DNA of 64,000 nucleotides, from the NCBI GenBank assembly GCA_038503065.1, contig JBCAMK010000001.1:186001-250000 (forward strand), read 5' to 3'. This DNA comes from Paragyromitra xinjiangensis (lineage: Eukaryota; Ascomycota; Pezizomycetes; Pezizales; Discinaceae). Below, one piece after another: positions 34,839 through 48,105 of this stretch. The translations under genes and the position numbers were made by a program. How positions within the stretch are numbered: position 1 is the first letter of the stretch; each line of letters opens with the position of its first letter. The notes beneath the pieces are model-generated. The model searched no databases and had not been told where the DNA came from. It worked only from the letters and a program-made list of their open reading frames with translations.

Positions 34839-36289
34839 TTAGGTTCTCAAAAAAAGTTTTCTGCAAAAGTAGTAAATACCATCACTCAACCATATAGCAT
34901 AGCGATCAGTTCAGGACATGTAAATCTAGAGGCCAAAAGCGAGCAAAATTAATTGTAGGAAAGTGCTGCATTCACATTCGGCAACTTGATGTCGAGGCGC
35001 TCAAAATATGGGTGATATATTATGACCCGAAAGCACAAACCCAGCTGGCCAGATACCCCCCTACATTTTACGAGCAGCATTGTATCTCATCATGGAGAAT
35101 ATAACCAAAGTAGATAAAGATCATACTCATTTAAGCTCTCAACAGAGAAAAATGTGAAAGCCTGCAATCTACCACCAGGAAAAAACTCATACCCCTCCCA
35201 CCAGAGCGGTTTGTCAGAAGGATCACAGAATCACATGGAAAATGTACACCACCTCGAAAGAACTTACCCGAAAACATCAAAACACTCACCTCTCGAGATT
35301 AGTGGTCCCGAATTAATTTCATCTACCTTATCAACGAATAGTGGTGCGATCACGATCCGAATACCGAAGGCTCCAATCTTTCATATGAAAGGTGCACCAC
35401 TCAAAACAAAACCCTTCACCGCGGGGTCTCGATGAAACAGCGCCCATATTGCCATAAAATTGTTTTATTTTGCTTACACCGCAGCCATCTCAATCTCTCT
35501 CTAAGATTCTATTCCGTTTATGCCAGTGTAGATTCTAGCCCGTTTACTGAAGCGAAAGAAAATAAAAAATGAATTAACGAACCCATGGTATCCTCGCTCC
35601 TCTAGGAGAAAAATAACGTCGAACAGTAGTCTCGTGATGATTCAAGAACACAGATACCTAGCGGAAAGACTGCTGATAGCGGGTGGTTGTGATGGTTGAT
35701 AAACACTATCCCACCACCGTAATGATGGCATGGCAACCACCGATCACGGCTATACCAGCCACCAATAGCGAACTTATGGTGCTGAGATTTCCAAAGCAGC
35801 AGGATCTCGTTTATGTTAGCTTATTCGCTATGTTTTCGCTATGTTTTCGCTATACCTACTCGTACATACCGAATTCTTATAAAACCGATGAAAATCCGTA
35901 TCTCATAGTAAGATCGTGGTTGGATCACTGTCAAAAACCAAGGAGATCACTCGTGACAGCTTTCGCTAAACGAGAGAAAGTCATCCAACAAGGTGAACGA
36001 GCAGCAACTAGTCAAAGGCTAAAGACGATCACACGAGACAAGAGAAGACACTTCACGAGACAGATGGAAACAAAGCAATTGATCATGAAGTTTGAAATGA
36101 ACATTAACACGAGCAGATCATCATTATATTAGCACACAAGAATCACTATCTCTATTGCCCATCCGAAAGAAAAACCAAGAACAAAAACCAGAACACATTG
36201 CCGACCACCACCCAACAAAAAACCCAAACCCCATTTTTTCAGACATTAAAAGAAAGAAAGAAAACAAATCCCGAGTAAGAGCGACGCGA
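34839..36289. other. Gene-poor spacer
   Basis: No supported gene. A short tandem repeat (GCTATGTTTTC twice plus a partial copy, about 35828-35854) is present. The last 150 bp are the A-rich 3' flank of the elongation factor 3 gene, which ends at 36290. Confidence 0.45.
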
Positions 36290-39200
36290 TTATTCGTCTT
36301 CATCGCTGAAGACTTCCTCACCACGCTTCCTCCTCGCCATACGATCCTTCTTCTTCTTACGGAGCTCAGAAGAAGTAAGCTTCTTCTTCTTCTTACCCCC
36401 CTCGATCTTGTTACCCATGGCGTCGAACTGATCCTCTTCCTCCTTCTCGCCCGCTAGTCTAGGTCCAGATCCCTGACCACTCACCCAATTGTGACCGCTA
36501 GGAGTCATCTGTCCATTCATAACACCTATCAAATCGGTTAGCGCGGTTTCTCTAGCGTATTTTTTAAGGTTTCGCGCTAAATTGCCTTGGCGACAACGGG
36601 CACACCCCATCAAAATAAAAAAGAATTAGAAGGGAAAAAGCTTACTCCACACTTCCTCAGTAATTTCCTTGGTAAACTCCTCAGAATGGGTAATGATGAT
36701 AACACCACCCTCGAAAGTCTTAAGGGCACCGGACAAAGCACCAAGAGAATCTCTGTCAAGATAATTGGTAGGCTCGTCGAGAACGATCAAATGAGGACGT
36801 TGCCATGTCGAGGCAGCAAGACAAACCTTGACACGTTGACCACCAGAAAGACCCCTCATGCGAGAGTGAGAGACGAGTTCGGCATCGAGACCGAAGTTGG
36901 AACAGTGAACTTCGATTTCCTTACGAACGAGAGGACGGAACTGACCAGCCTTGATAGACTCGGCACGATCAACCTCAGCGACCATCTTGGCGTGAGAAGA
37001 AACAAGCTCGGTACGGGGAATCCAGGCGTTGTCGGAGGTAGACATGACAATCCACCTCTCACCCTTGATGCCAACGTTCTCTCCGAGAGTGAACGAGCAC
37101 TCATATTCGTAGGAGTTCTTGAACTTTCTTCGAGAGGAGATGGAGATGACACGGCGCTGGGTACCTTCGATACGGAATATCTTGTTCATGGCCTGTTCAT
37201 CGTCCTCGGTGATCTTGGTGTTGGCACGATCCATAGTCTCACGATCCTCACCAGTCTGGAAACGCCACTGGATGTACTCTGAAGGAGTTTTGTCCAAGTG
37301 GTTATCGATGTGGGCGAAAGCGTGCTGCTTGATATAGGCAATACGGATGTTCTCGTGTTGATACAGCTCACCTCCAGTGGGGATCAATTCACCAGTAAGA
37401 ACGTTGACCAAAGTAGACTTTCCGGCACCGTTGGGACCGATGACAGCAATACGCGAACCAAGAGAGCACTGGAAAGTGATATTGCGTAGCTGGGGTTGAG
37501 CGGTACCAGGGTACTGGAAGGACATGTTGGTGACACGAATGATAGCCTTGGCCTTGGTCTTGACACCCTCGAGATAACCTGGCTCAGGGAACTTGAACTC
37601 GAGTTCTGAGGCACCGAGCTCGTAGTATGACCTGGCAGAAGGGACCTTCTCAGTGAAAGCCTTGAGATTACCCTTGTAACGCTTAAGCTTAAAGCGTTCG
37701 TAGTGGATGATGTTCTGGCAAACATTGTCGAGGAAACCGGAGTCATGCGAGACGATGATGGATGTGCAAGGGGAGTTGATGAGGTAGTTCTCGAGCCACT
37801 TGACGTTCTGCCTGTCCATGTGATTGGTAGGCTCGTCCAAGAGAAGGATATCGGGGTTCTCGAACACAGCACGAGCAAGAGCCAATTTCATCTTCCAACC
37901 ACCAGAAAGGGAGGTAATGGGAGCCTCGAACATGGAGGTGACGAAGCCGAACTCCTCAAGCTTGTTCTGGATATCTTCCTGAGAAACGGCAGCACCGGTC
38001 TCACGGAGCTTATCGCAAGTCCACCCAATGACGGTCTTCTCGGTATCGGCAGAATCAAGATCGTGCTCAACAAAGACGGTCTTGACCTCAGACTTCTTGG
38101 GGAAGCCCTCGACTTGCTCGTTGTTGATAGCGCGCATGAGGGTAGATTTACCAGATCCGTTAGGTCCGCAAAGACCATAACGCTGACCTCTCTTCAGTCT
38201 CAGATGAGTCTGGTTGAGCAGGATCTTAGCACCATAAGCCAAGTTGAAAGTGCAGTTGCAGAGATCCTCGCCCTCCTCGTCATCTTCGTCGACCTCATCC
38301 TCTTGGTAGCTAGGGGAGGCACGCTTTCGGAGAGTCTCAGCAGTGCTCTGAGCCTCACCTTCAGGCAGGAAAGCCGCGAAGTAGGGGGTGGTGTGCTCGG
38401 TCCAGAGAGCAACCTCGTTCTCCTTCTCGTCAATCAAGCTACCAGAAATGCAAGCGATGTAGTTGATGATAGGCTCAAACTTGGTAACAAGATCCTTGTG
38501 CTTTGACAGGATGGTCTTAATGATTTCGAAGACGACCTTAGGCTCGCCGGCGGAAGAAACCTCAGGAATCTTACCATCCTTGACATCACCAACACGGATG
38601 AGGGTGTCAAGACCCTGGCGAGTCTTTTCACGAGCCTCAGGATCGGCAATGTTGTCCCAGTTCTTCTCGAGACCAGGCATGAGCTTGGGCAAGAAGGGGG
38701 CGACAATCTGGGGATCCTCGACAAGCTTACACATGTTGTCGATGATGACAGCAGTCTTACGCTTGATGACGGTATCACGGTCGGCAAGACCACGCTCGAG
38801 AAGAGGAACCATGATGGACAAGGTTGGGGCCTGAACATTCTCAACGAAGACGGTGGCACCGAGGAGGTGGACGGTCTCGGGGACGTTCTCGGGCTTGGCG
38901 ATACAGTTGATGAGTTCAGGAATAAATCTGTTGATATCGTTGTTGGAGATCAAAGAGCAGAGTCTCTCCATAGCGGCGCGAGCACCCTTCTTGACTTCAG
39001 GCTTGGTATCCCACATAGCCTCAGAGACGGTAGGGATCAACTCAGGAAGTCGCAGAGCGGTCTGAGATGGAGCCTGGGCGACAAGGATATCGAGACACTT
39101 GAGGGCACACATCTTCTCGGGCCATTTCAGGGCAGAGACGATAGACTTGGACAAGATGGGAAGGACTGCCTTGACAGCGTTGGGATTGATGGCGCTGACA

Positions 39201-39692
39201 ATCGACTGAGCGGCAGATTCGGCGGCCTTCTTGACAGCGGTGATCTTGTCGCCAACAGCGAGGAGGACGAATGGGAGCAACGAAACAATGTAAGGCTCGA
39301 TGCCGGGAGCGACCTGCTTCGAGCAGATGGCACCGATCGCAGTGAGGGCGTGTTCTCTGGCGAGAGCATCCTTCTTGTTGTTCAGCTGCTTCTTGATGAT
39401 ATTGAGGATCCTGCAAAGAAAATGGTCAGCAACTGAAAATAACGAGAAATTCGATTCCAGGTGAAATAAAACCCAGAAATTTTTGAAAAGAGACTCACTT
39501 TGTAGGAACCTCATGTTCCTCGATAGGGCCATTAATGAAAGTGGCAAGGTTCTCGGCAGCGTAGGTGGCCTCGTCCTTGGTTTTCGAGACGGTCAACTTC
39601 TGTAGCAACTCGTCCAAGACCTTGACGGACTTCTGATTCTCAGCGGCGACGGTGGCGTCTGAGGTGTTCATGGTGTCGAGAGCAGGTGCCAT
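36290..39692 (-). CDS. TEF3: Translation elongation factor 3 (EF-3)
   Basis: Three exons on the minus strand: 39692-39499, 39410-36646 and 36525-36290, giving 1064 aa, close to the usual 1045-1060. EF-3 is the fungal ribosome-bound ATPase that frees deacylated tRNA from the E site and is essential for elongation. Order: N-terminal HEAT repeats (about 30-320), a linker, ABC1 with Walker [13 protein letters not shown] (K486), signature [14 protein letters not shown] and [11 protein letters not shown], and ABC2 with GPNGAGKST (K729), signature [14 protein letters not shown] and [12 protein letters not shown], interrupted by the chromodomain-like insert. The third exon encodes the conserved MTPSGHNW segment and the Lys-rich, acid-tipped tail ([18 protein letters not shown]) used for ribosome binding. 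Both introns were set by frame and family sequence (TEEVW-S-VMNGQM). Codon use is strongly biased, fitting very high expression. Confidence 0.97.
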
Positions 39693-40230
39693 TTGGTAGG
39701 AGAAATCTATGAGAGATCTATGGATATATATGTAGAAAAAAAGAGGGGTCGCTGAAGAAGACCGAAAAAGAAAAAGCAGTCTAGACTCTAAGAGTAGCAA
39801 GAAAAACTTTTCTCAGTGCAAAAGACGGAAGTGATAAGGGCAAGGAGCCGAGGAGGGGTTGTGAGGGGTCGTAAAGTGGTCTAACTGAACGCGGGAAGCA
39901 AGAGTAGTAGTTGCTTGTATTCGATCCTCTGCACGAGGTAGTTTTTCGCTTCCCGTCTATTGGAGAGGAAAAAACCGTATAGAAAGAAAAACCCAAAGAC
40001 AAAAATCTATGACAAGAAAGAGAGAGGATGTTGTATGGGGGAAAGGGGGAAAGAGAAGAAGCCCGATGGGGGGATAAGCGTCTCTTATATCTGGTGGGAG
40101 AGAACACAAATATTCTGGATATGGTGGCCTGGAGCTTGTTGGCGGCGGTAAGGAGAAACTCAAAGGTGAAAAAAGAAAAAATTTCACGAGTGGAAAACTC
40201 GAAAAAAAATCTTCCAGCGGCAATCAAACT
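39693..40230 (-). promoter_or_regulatory. Leader and core promoter region of EF-3 gene
   Basis: Read on the minus strand, the DNA upstream of the start codon is strongly C/T-rich, typical of a highly expressed fungal gene. A TATA-like ATATAAG lies at 40084-40090, about 395 bp upstream of the ATG. The transcription start between them is not fixed by sequence alone. Confidence 0.5.
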
Positions 40231-43200
40231 AGACCGGAATGGGGGTCTGCGGCCCTTCTTCGCCTCCTGTGCGCCAGCCTCGCTGACTGCCCTAGCTCAC
40301 CCGTTATCCATTGGCTCCATCCCCAAAATGCTCGAGCCCTATTCGCAATTACCCGCTCTTCTCCACCCCCCCATTCTCCATGGCCTGTCGCCACCTTGTC
40401 ACTTTCCACCATACGATACTAATGCTTGTACTCGCCAGGTACAACGTACGCTTCTCCGACTAGGAATAACAAAAAATTCTGAGCTGGCACAACCAATTTG
40501 CAGAAACAGGGGTCAGGTTGAATATGCATGTACCGCGGAAATACCTAAGAGTTGTGTGTACTGCCCCTAAGTCTCTGCTCTGGAAAACCTGGAAGGCCCT
40601 TCTGGAAAAATTCCCAGCTGGGTACTACTGCCTGCGCCCCGGCTTAGACCCGGTATTAACCAAATGATAGACCCTTGTTTGGCTGGAGCCATCTCAGGTT
40701 CTCCGGTTGGAGGAAAAACTCTAAACCAGCTCCAGATTATGACGAAGAGAAAAAAACTTGGAACAGCTTCTAGAGCTCTTAGAAACCGAAGCGCCAGTCT
40801 CTTCACGCAGATGGGTTACTCTGCGACTGACACATCCACACCACACTAAATTTGAGTCAGGAGTTGTTCGAGAAAAGGCGAGACGAGTGTGCCTACTAGG
40901 CATTCAAGGAATAAAATGTAGGTACTGTTGGTCAGATTGGCTCCCGGCTCAACTATCTCGTCTATCGCGTCAACGGACCGACAAGCTCTAGGCGGAACAC
41001 TAGCCCCGAGGACCCCCAGACTCTTCTTTGTTATTGTTTATGCATCGTCAAGACTTAAGCCTTCGCGTCCCCGGAAATCATCGGGTACGACCGCTAGATA
41101 GCTATGCACCTTCATTATCACTCTCAGTTTGAGGAATGCCCTGAACTAAAGCAAAGGACATGTGTTCCATTCTGTAGAGGTTTGAGAATAGTTCGTCCAG
41201 ACAAAAGGGCTAAAGGAGTTCGCAAGGTCTTTGAAAATCCTGTCTATTCTCATGCCACATCTGCCACTGAGCTCCATTTCATGGGTTGAGACGCAAGGGT
41301 CCACCCACCCACCCAATCCAATAATTCCTTCAGGCAGATCAAATCTTACAGCAACTCGCCGCGAGATGCGACCGCCCACCAATTCCGTCCATCTCTCATG
41401 CATTCCAGCTTGTTTTTATTTTTCGCAAGTGGGTGTGCTCGTGGTTTCACGAAACCAGGGGCACGGTGATGGACCCATAAGATCATAATTATTACTTTAT
41501 TGTTCCCAATTACTTTCGGCATTCGGGAAAACTTCAAACCAAAACTTCATTTCTTCTTTGTTGTTCTTTCTTCCTTCAAACTCTTCATCGTGGACGTCTC
41601 GACAGAAACCCTGTTTGTGTCCTTATCCGAGTTCCTTATCCCCCGGACTTCAAACTCGGCCTAGCCACCGGCGAATAACTCGCCCCGCAAAGTCTCAGTA
41701 AGACAGAGCAACTTATCGATAAAGTGCCGACATTATAACCCTTCCTGCTAGCGCCGTCTGATAGACAGGGGATAGGCGGAGTCCGGGAGTATTACCAATG
41801 GACTGCGAAAAAATTGTTGGGGAAAAAGTCCGGGGGATAAGGATTGGGGAGGGAGCTTTGATACAAGTCTCGTAGGGGAGACCTTGGAGCTTGATTAAAA
41901 CATGGTGGCGAATCAATCAATCAACAAATACCATCGATTTCAAATTTTATTCCTGCCTCCTTTTTTTCTTTCGACCATTTTTTCTTCACTCGGGGAGCGA
42001 AGGGCATAGGACCAAAGTACCATTTTGCCGGATATCTGGCTTCACAGGCACCTCCCCGTCTGTCGCCGCGGTGCAACAGTTTTCTAGGATACCTATCCTA
42101 CCTATCGCCGCAATATCGAATCGGCAGGTCGTTACAGTATTTTTTTCTTCTTCGCACAAAACGTCGGAAACCACCAGGTGGTCCGCGGGCCCGTGATGCA
42201 GCGCGGTATATTTTTCTTTCTGCGAGACGCAAAATGCATATCTGGCCTCCAAATACGCATAGACCTGTTCAGTCTTTGATTTCTCGCATATCATCAGTAC
42301 TCGTACAGATATCATAGGCTGGTCTCGCATATCATCAGTACTCGTACAGATATCATAGGCTGGTAGCTACCAGCAGCTGGCTGGAGTTTTCGTATTGCTT
42401 TCGTTACATCATGCTTACCTCGTGGTTTGCCTTGCAGTTTGTTGGCGGTTTACAAGCAGCTTCTACCTATCGTTTGTTTCGCACGCTTCGTTTCCCCGCT
42501 CTCAGGCCAACTTTAAAACTTCAACAATCATACTCCTCTTCTATTCACGAATCTTATGGTCGCGATTTATTAATCCCGCTACCCAGTTTTCTTCTCAACT
42601 CAACCCCCGATCCGTTGTCAGCTTCACCTCCTTTACCGCCTTACCTATAACCACTCACATATATACCCCTTCCTTTTTCGTACATTCTCTGCCTGCGCCT
42701 GCAGCTCACCACTGAGCTGGAGAGTATATTTTCAGCCCAGCATCTTCGCCCTGCACACCCTACGTCTTCCCGCATCTTGCAGCAACCTTCACACCCTCAC
42801 CCAACATGCCGCCGTTTTAACCCTCCAAATCTTGATCTAAATCTACTATCTGCAGCTGTATCATAGATAGCTCTGCACACCCACTTCCTACACACCCTCA
42901 CAGCATCATAATTAGCACACGAATAATCTCATTCGAGAAAAAACCGCTTCGCGTTCCTGTCAGATCTCGCTTCCGGCTTCTTTCTTCGACGAGAGTTACG
43001 CGGTACTGGGTAGTGACACGCTTCCATGATAATGCTTCTCTTGCATGAACGAATCTATTTTTTTCCAAACCCCCAAACCGCCCACTTCAGTTCTCGTTGT
43101 CGTTTCCGTAGTGGTTGTCTATCCTTGATAGATAACGGCTCGGGGGGGAACCCTTTCCCGTGTCGAGTACACTTTGGTGAAAAAATTTTCTTTTCTATGC

Positions 43201-44037
43201 AATCTTCTTAAAAACCGAAAAAGAAAATGTAATTGTGTTTTTTCCCTCTCGCTTGGCTTTTCGCGCCCCCGTGGAGGTAAAGCGCCACATGTCATCCCCG
43301 GCCAGCTAGTCAGCGGAGTGAAGCTTATTTTACCCCCATCTCGTCTGACCTCCGGGGTACGGGTACGGTAGTTTAGAATGGATAAAGCGAGAGCGGCTAG
43401 GTGCAAGCGTTCGAGTAGATTACCGTGGTCGGGATGAATCATGAGGCGAACAATATGGGGCACTCTATTTATGGGGCTTATGGATCGCAAAAAAGAAGGA
43501 ATCATCGAAGGCTGAGAAACAATTTTTCCGCTCCGTGGAACATGTCTGGAGTAGAGTCAGGCTGGGGCACAGTAATCTTTAGGAAATGTCAAGTCGAGCC
43601 GGATGCTTCCTCCACTATCAGATAACCATGCATAGATATCTCTGCGCCGCATGGCGTTCTACATATGGTCTCGAGTTACTACAGTAGACAGGTACGAGCA
43701 CGGGAATGCGGTAGGTTTATTAGATTAGAAAATCAGGAAATAGACGCTCTCTACTTTAAAAAAACTCCTGCTCCTGTACCCAATGATAGCCCTACATACA
43801 AACAGCGAGAAAGCTAATCCACCCATGCCTATGCTCACGTCCAAACAAAAAAAGTAAAAAAATAAAAGTAAATTCGTAAAATCCGAGCTTCCGATAACGC
43901 TACCTGCCCAACGGCATAAGCGGTCACTCGGCGGCATTACCGTACCCCTCATCCCAGCCCCGTATAAAGCAAACCCAACTCCGCTCGCTCGCTCGAAACA
44001 AAACGGGAAAAAAACTGGCATAACCGACTTAATCAAT
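40231..44037. other. Gene-free stretch with a leader-like block at 42.4-43.0 kb
   Basis: No protein gene is supported. A 41-bp tandem duplication (42282-42363) is followed, from about 42400 to 43020 on the plus strand, by C/T-rich, leader-like DNA without any downstream plus-strand coding frame. Only very short frames are seen there, such as a five-codon one starting near 42804. Confidence 0.4.
42282..42363. repeat. Perfect 41-bp tandem duplication
   Basis: The unit starting TCTCGCATATCATCAGTACT occurs twice head to tail (42282-42322 and 42323-42363) with no mismatch, implying a recent duplication. Confidence 0.95.
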
Positions 44038-45594
44038 CTACCGCCTAAGCCTAACTCTTTCAAACTCCGAATCGGAGCTCGAATCGGAACTCGAATCGCT
44101 CGAACTCGAGCTGCTACTACTCGAGCTTGAACTACTGCTGCTGCTACTGCTGCTTCGACTACTCTTACTATCATAGCTTGCAGCACTTCCGATCCTCTTG
44201 TGATGGTGATCACGATGCTCTCGATGTTGACGCCTTGAACGATGAGTCCTCTTGTGCCTAGATCTCTCGCTGGCTCCACTGCTGAATACATGTCCGCCAC
44301 CAGTGGAGTACCCATATGCATATAAAGAACCAAGAATACCTTCTTTCGGGATTTGGCTGTGACTGTGGCTGCGACTGCGACTCCGGCTATGGCTAGAACG
44401 ACGTTCATGCAAATAGTCGTCTGAGGAGCAAGACGAGTCACGGCGGCGGGAAGAGCTATGGGAGACGGTATAGGCAGAAGTGTGGGAAGATTGGCCACCG
44501 TGTGAAGCACCATACGTGGAGGAGCCATGGGTGGATGAACCATGGCCGGAGAGAGCATGGCCTGAGGTACCATGGGTGGAGGATTGACGCCTATGCCTTG
44601 ATGACGACCTCCCTCCACCTACCACAGCAACTTGCAACGTCGATGAAGATGTCCTTCCCCCAGAGTGTGAATGTCCTCCTGGGTGTGAATGCCCTCCTGA
44701 GTGCGAATACCCTGCTGAGTATTTGCCTTCGCCTGATGAGTGCCCTCCAGAGTATGAGTGTCCGCTTGAATGTCCACCTCCTCCTCCCGCTGCTACGACT
44801 TGTAGGGATGTGGTGTGTGAGTGTGCATGTTTCCTCTTCTCTTTCTCTCTCCTCTCCCTCCTTTCCTTCCTTTCTTTCTTCTCCTTCTTCTCCTTTCTAT
44901 GTTTCTTCACTTCATGCCCGACTACATTCGCCGCTATCGCACCTCCTATCGCGCCACCAACTGTACCAAGAAACGACCCACCAGCTTGATGCGCAAGATA
45001 TCCACCAGCGGCACCACCAAGTAGGGTTGAGCCGAGACCACGCTCACCCGGAGGAGCGTTCGGGTCATGCTCATAGCCTGGAGGTACTTGCGACGAGTAT
45101 GCGCCTTGTTGGGAGGCCTGGCTGTATGCTCCTACAGCAGCGGTAGAATGGAAAGACTGGGCAGGAAGGGGTTTGGTGTGGCTTGAGAGAGTGTATTGAC
45201 CTTGACCACCGAACTTTTTGATATATGCTTGGGCGCCTTCTGCCGATGGAGGCCCATAAGGTTGCTACAGTGCGAAGTTAGCATAAGTCAATGGAACCAT
45301 CAAGACATGGTTAGGAACAGTAATGCACTTGGCGCACAAGACGCATTGCACAAATATGGAAGGTGATAGGAAAGGAAAACTTTTTCTTCAACTAACCTTT
45401 TCTACTGGAAATTCTGATGAAGAATACTGTTGAGTGCCTTGCGATGGATATCCATATAGCGGAAGCTGCTGCTCTCTAGAATATGGAGGAGTGCTTGGAT
45501 TGGGTGGGGAAATACCATAAGGCGCCATAGAACGAGGCCGTGGGCCACCAAGTCCAAGGGGAGGACTGCTGCCATAATATTCTTGAGCGGCCAT
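44038..45594 (-). CDS. Glycine-zipper protein with basic, His/Ser and poly-Ser tails
   Basis: Two exons on the minus strand: 45594-45397 and 45264-44038, giving 474 aa; the 132-nt intron has a GTTAGT donor and a GCTAAC branch. Function unknown. Order: a Pro/Tyr/Gln-rich disordered N-terminus (1-140), a glycine-zipper hairpin (about 144-181, LLGGAAGGYL then FLGTVGGAIGGAI) like the 2TM-type zippers that insert in or associate with membranes, a dense Lys/Glu/Arg segment (about 183-206), Gly-His-Ser repeats (GGHSHPGGHSHSGG), a Ser/Arg region (SHSRSRSRSHSHS) and a C-terminal run of about 20 serines passing into SSDSSSDSSSDSE. Similar proteins are widespread in ascomycetes and annotated only by the zipper. 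The Ser/Arg and acidic-Ser tails suggest heavy phosphorylation, which is inference. Confidence 0.8.
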
Positions 45595-45608
45595 AATATC
45601 GCCTGTAT

Positions 45609-45635
45609 ATGCGTGTGCGTGTGCGTATGCGTGTG
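45609..45635. repeat. GTGTGC-type simple repeat in leader
   Basis: Alternating GTGTGC/GTATGC units, 15 bp upstream of the start codon of the glycine-zipper gene, so probably in its 5' leader. Confidence 0.75.
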
Positions 45636-48105
45636 TTATCGAATATTCTTAGAGTGCGAAGGGTCCTTGAGATGACAGATGATGACGGGGGAGATAAACG
45701 ATATCCAACAAGCGATGCCGATGAGATGGGCACTCCAGTGGCTTTTAGATGTGGGAGGGGTCTGAGTCAAGGTTTATGGGGCTCGCTGAGCTGGACTGGC
45801 TGGATTTGCTGCCCTTCTTCTTTTCCTTTCTGCGCGCCTAGTATTGCTATCATGTCTCAGTAGTTGCGGCGCATGATCCAATAACGTATTGCGGTGTAAC
45901 CGCCTATGACAGGGTTTCCACCCACCTGAAACATTTTTCACCTTTTTTTTAGGGTCTACCCGACGTACATAGGCTTAGAAGATGCGAAGGGAGATTTCGG
46001 AGGGCGCCTTCCTGCTTAATTTCTGCGTCTGTAATCTGGTGGGTGGTCATTAGCATTTCCTAGCCAAGGCATGCGCAGCTATTAGATGAGACGCCCACGG
46101 TCTCAACGCAAACTGTGGATAGATGGCGGATAGGTATCAAGAAGCTAGTAGGTTTTCAGCACGTGATACAAAGGCTTTTAGCCGCATAGATCGATGTACT
46201 TATAAGTTACGATAATTCCTCATCAATGTTTGATATATTTGGTTATAGAATGGTGAGGATTAGACGTCCATAAAAGACATGTATCTAAATTTTAGCAGTT
46301 ATTCAATATCATACTTCGTGACTACCTTTTGCTAGCACTCTACTTATATAAGGCGTTGACAGACATTTTCAAGTTCTATAACGGAATATGCTATGTCCTT
46401 ATATCACTTTCTGGGACAGAATAGTCTCGCAAGACATCGGGCCACCCACCCACTTGGACAGATGGTTGGTTGGTTTCTGATAGATAAGCAGCACGAAAAT
46501 CAATTGATACGGGATCCTAGAGGCCAAGATGGCTCGGACACCACCTCTGCATCTCTGATTCTCTGAACATCGTAGCGAAAGCAGAGGATAAGGTTTCAAC
46601 TATGTTTATCCATGCCGTAAATTCTGCGCTATCTAAATCCCTAGGCTACTAGCATATCTTGCGATGGAGCAGAAGCATGCTAGGGGTGTGGCCCCAGGGC
46701 GAGGAACCTTCCCAATATCGTTTACCAACTCTTCGCTGCCTACATACTTAAGCTTCTCCATCTTATCCCCAGTTCAACTACATACCTCGCCTATATATCG
46801 GTTGATATCGGTTGCCTTGTTTCATTACGTAAAAGCTATCGCACACTTCTCGATCCAAGCTCCCTAGCTTAGGTTATACTCCCAACGGACATCTAGCCCT
46901 CCGTTATATTCGAAAGAACCGATTACACAGTACGCACCCCGGAAGGAAAGCAGTAATTTCTTACTACAAGATACATGTAGTCTCAAATGCTGACAACGTA
47001 AACCCTCGGGTTTTTCTCATGAAATTATTCATTGCCCTTGCCAATACTCTGATCGGTTCTACACCCGATATCTCTTACGCCCTGAAGCCTCTACGCTAGT
47101 CTCTTAAGACTCGTTCCCAAACATCAGAGCGGGGCTCCTAAGATTGCTATGGTCGCCTTAGGCCCTATATCCTAGGAGAACTTAGCGGTTAATGCGGCTA
47201 TTACGGTTGCGAGGAAGTGATTGCTGGAAACTAAGATGGCGTTTCATGGGGCATTCGAACCGCCGCCTAGGTTTACAGATGACTACACTATGTGTAGACG
47301 GGGCATTTGGAAGGATTTGAAATGGAAAAATAATAATTTTTGTTAGGCTTGATACTTGAGTCTCATATTTCATGGTAGCTATCATCTACATTGCAGTACC
47401 TATTCCCTACTAGCATGTACTCCACATGCTTCATCCTACAGCATTCCTACGGTGCCCCTGAACACTATCAATATTTATCAGTCTTCGGCACGTTTAAATT
47501 GCCCTTCTTGTTCTTAACATCAGTCTTCCTAGAAGTTGGTTCATATCTACCCAGAAAGGCGCATTTCTTGGCATTTAGGTTTTTCATTTTTTATCCTATC
47601 CTTTTTTCCCTTTGTATCTAGATATGCCCCATGGCCAATGCAATTGGTTGCCCCTGGTCTACAGCCAAGGTTTCCTCGATTAGGCGCGCGCGTAATCACG
47701 TATTCGGGCTCTCATTGATACTTCATAGGCCTATTCATAAGTCAGAAACGCGTGGCGATAAAAGGATTATTCTCTCATCCGTCAACATAAGTGACTAAAA
47801 AGTGGTGTATCTCATCTTATTTAATTCTTCTACCATATGCAGTCGCACCTCACTATGCCGGGACTCAGTATGCCAAATCCCTTGCTGTTCCATACAAAAT
47901 GCCCTGACCAAAACATTTTTTCTACTGCAAAATAAATTTGCTGCCTTGTATGAGATCCACTGGAGTCTTGGCGTCTGGCATAACGAGGTGCGACTGTAAC
48001 TATACCCCACCGTAAGAAACAAGAGTTCATCGTGAATCTCCGACGTCTTTGCCCATCACCAAAACTAGTACTATGGATTGCTAAAATTCTGGCTGAAATC
48101 AACCT
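45636..48105. other. Gene-poor spacer
   Basis: Holds the upstream region of the glycine-zipper gene to about 46 kb. Beyond it I see no gene until the tRNA at 48106. Confidence 0.4.

Noticed and set aside
37703..38506. 267-codon plus-strand frame
   Set aside because: Antisense shadow of EF-3; biased codons remove stops on the other strand.
43725..44618. 297-codon minus-strand frame
   Set aside because: Overlaps the glycine-zipper gene in another frame; the repetitive DNA is open in several frames.
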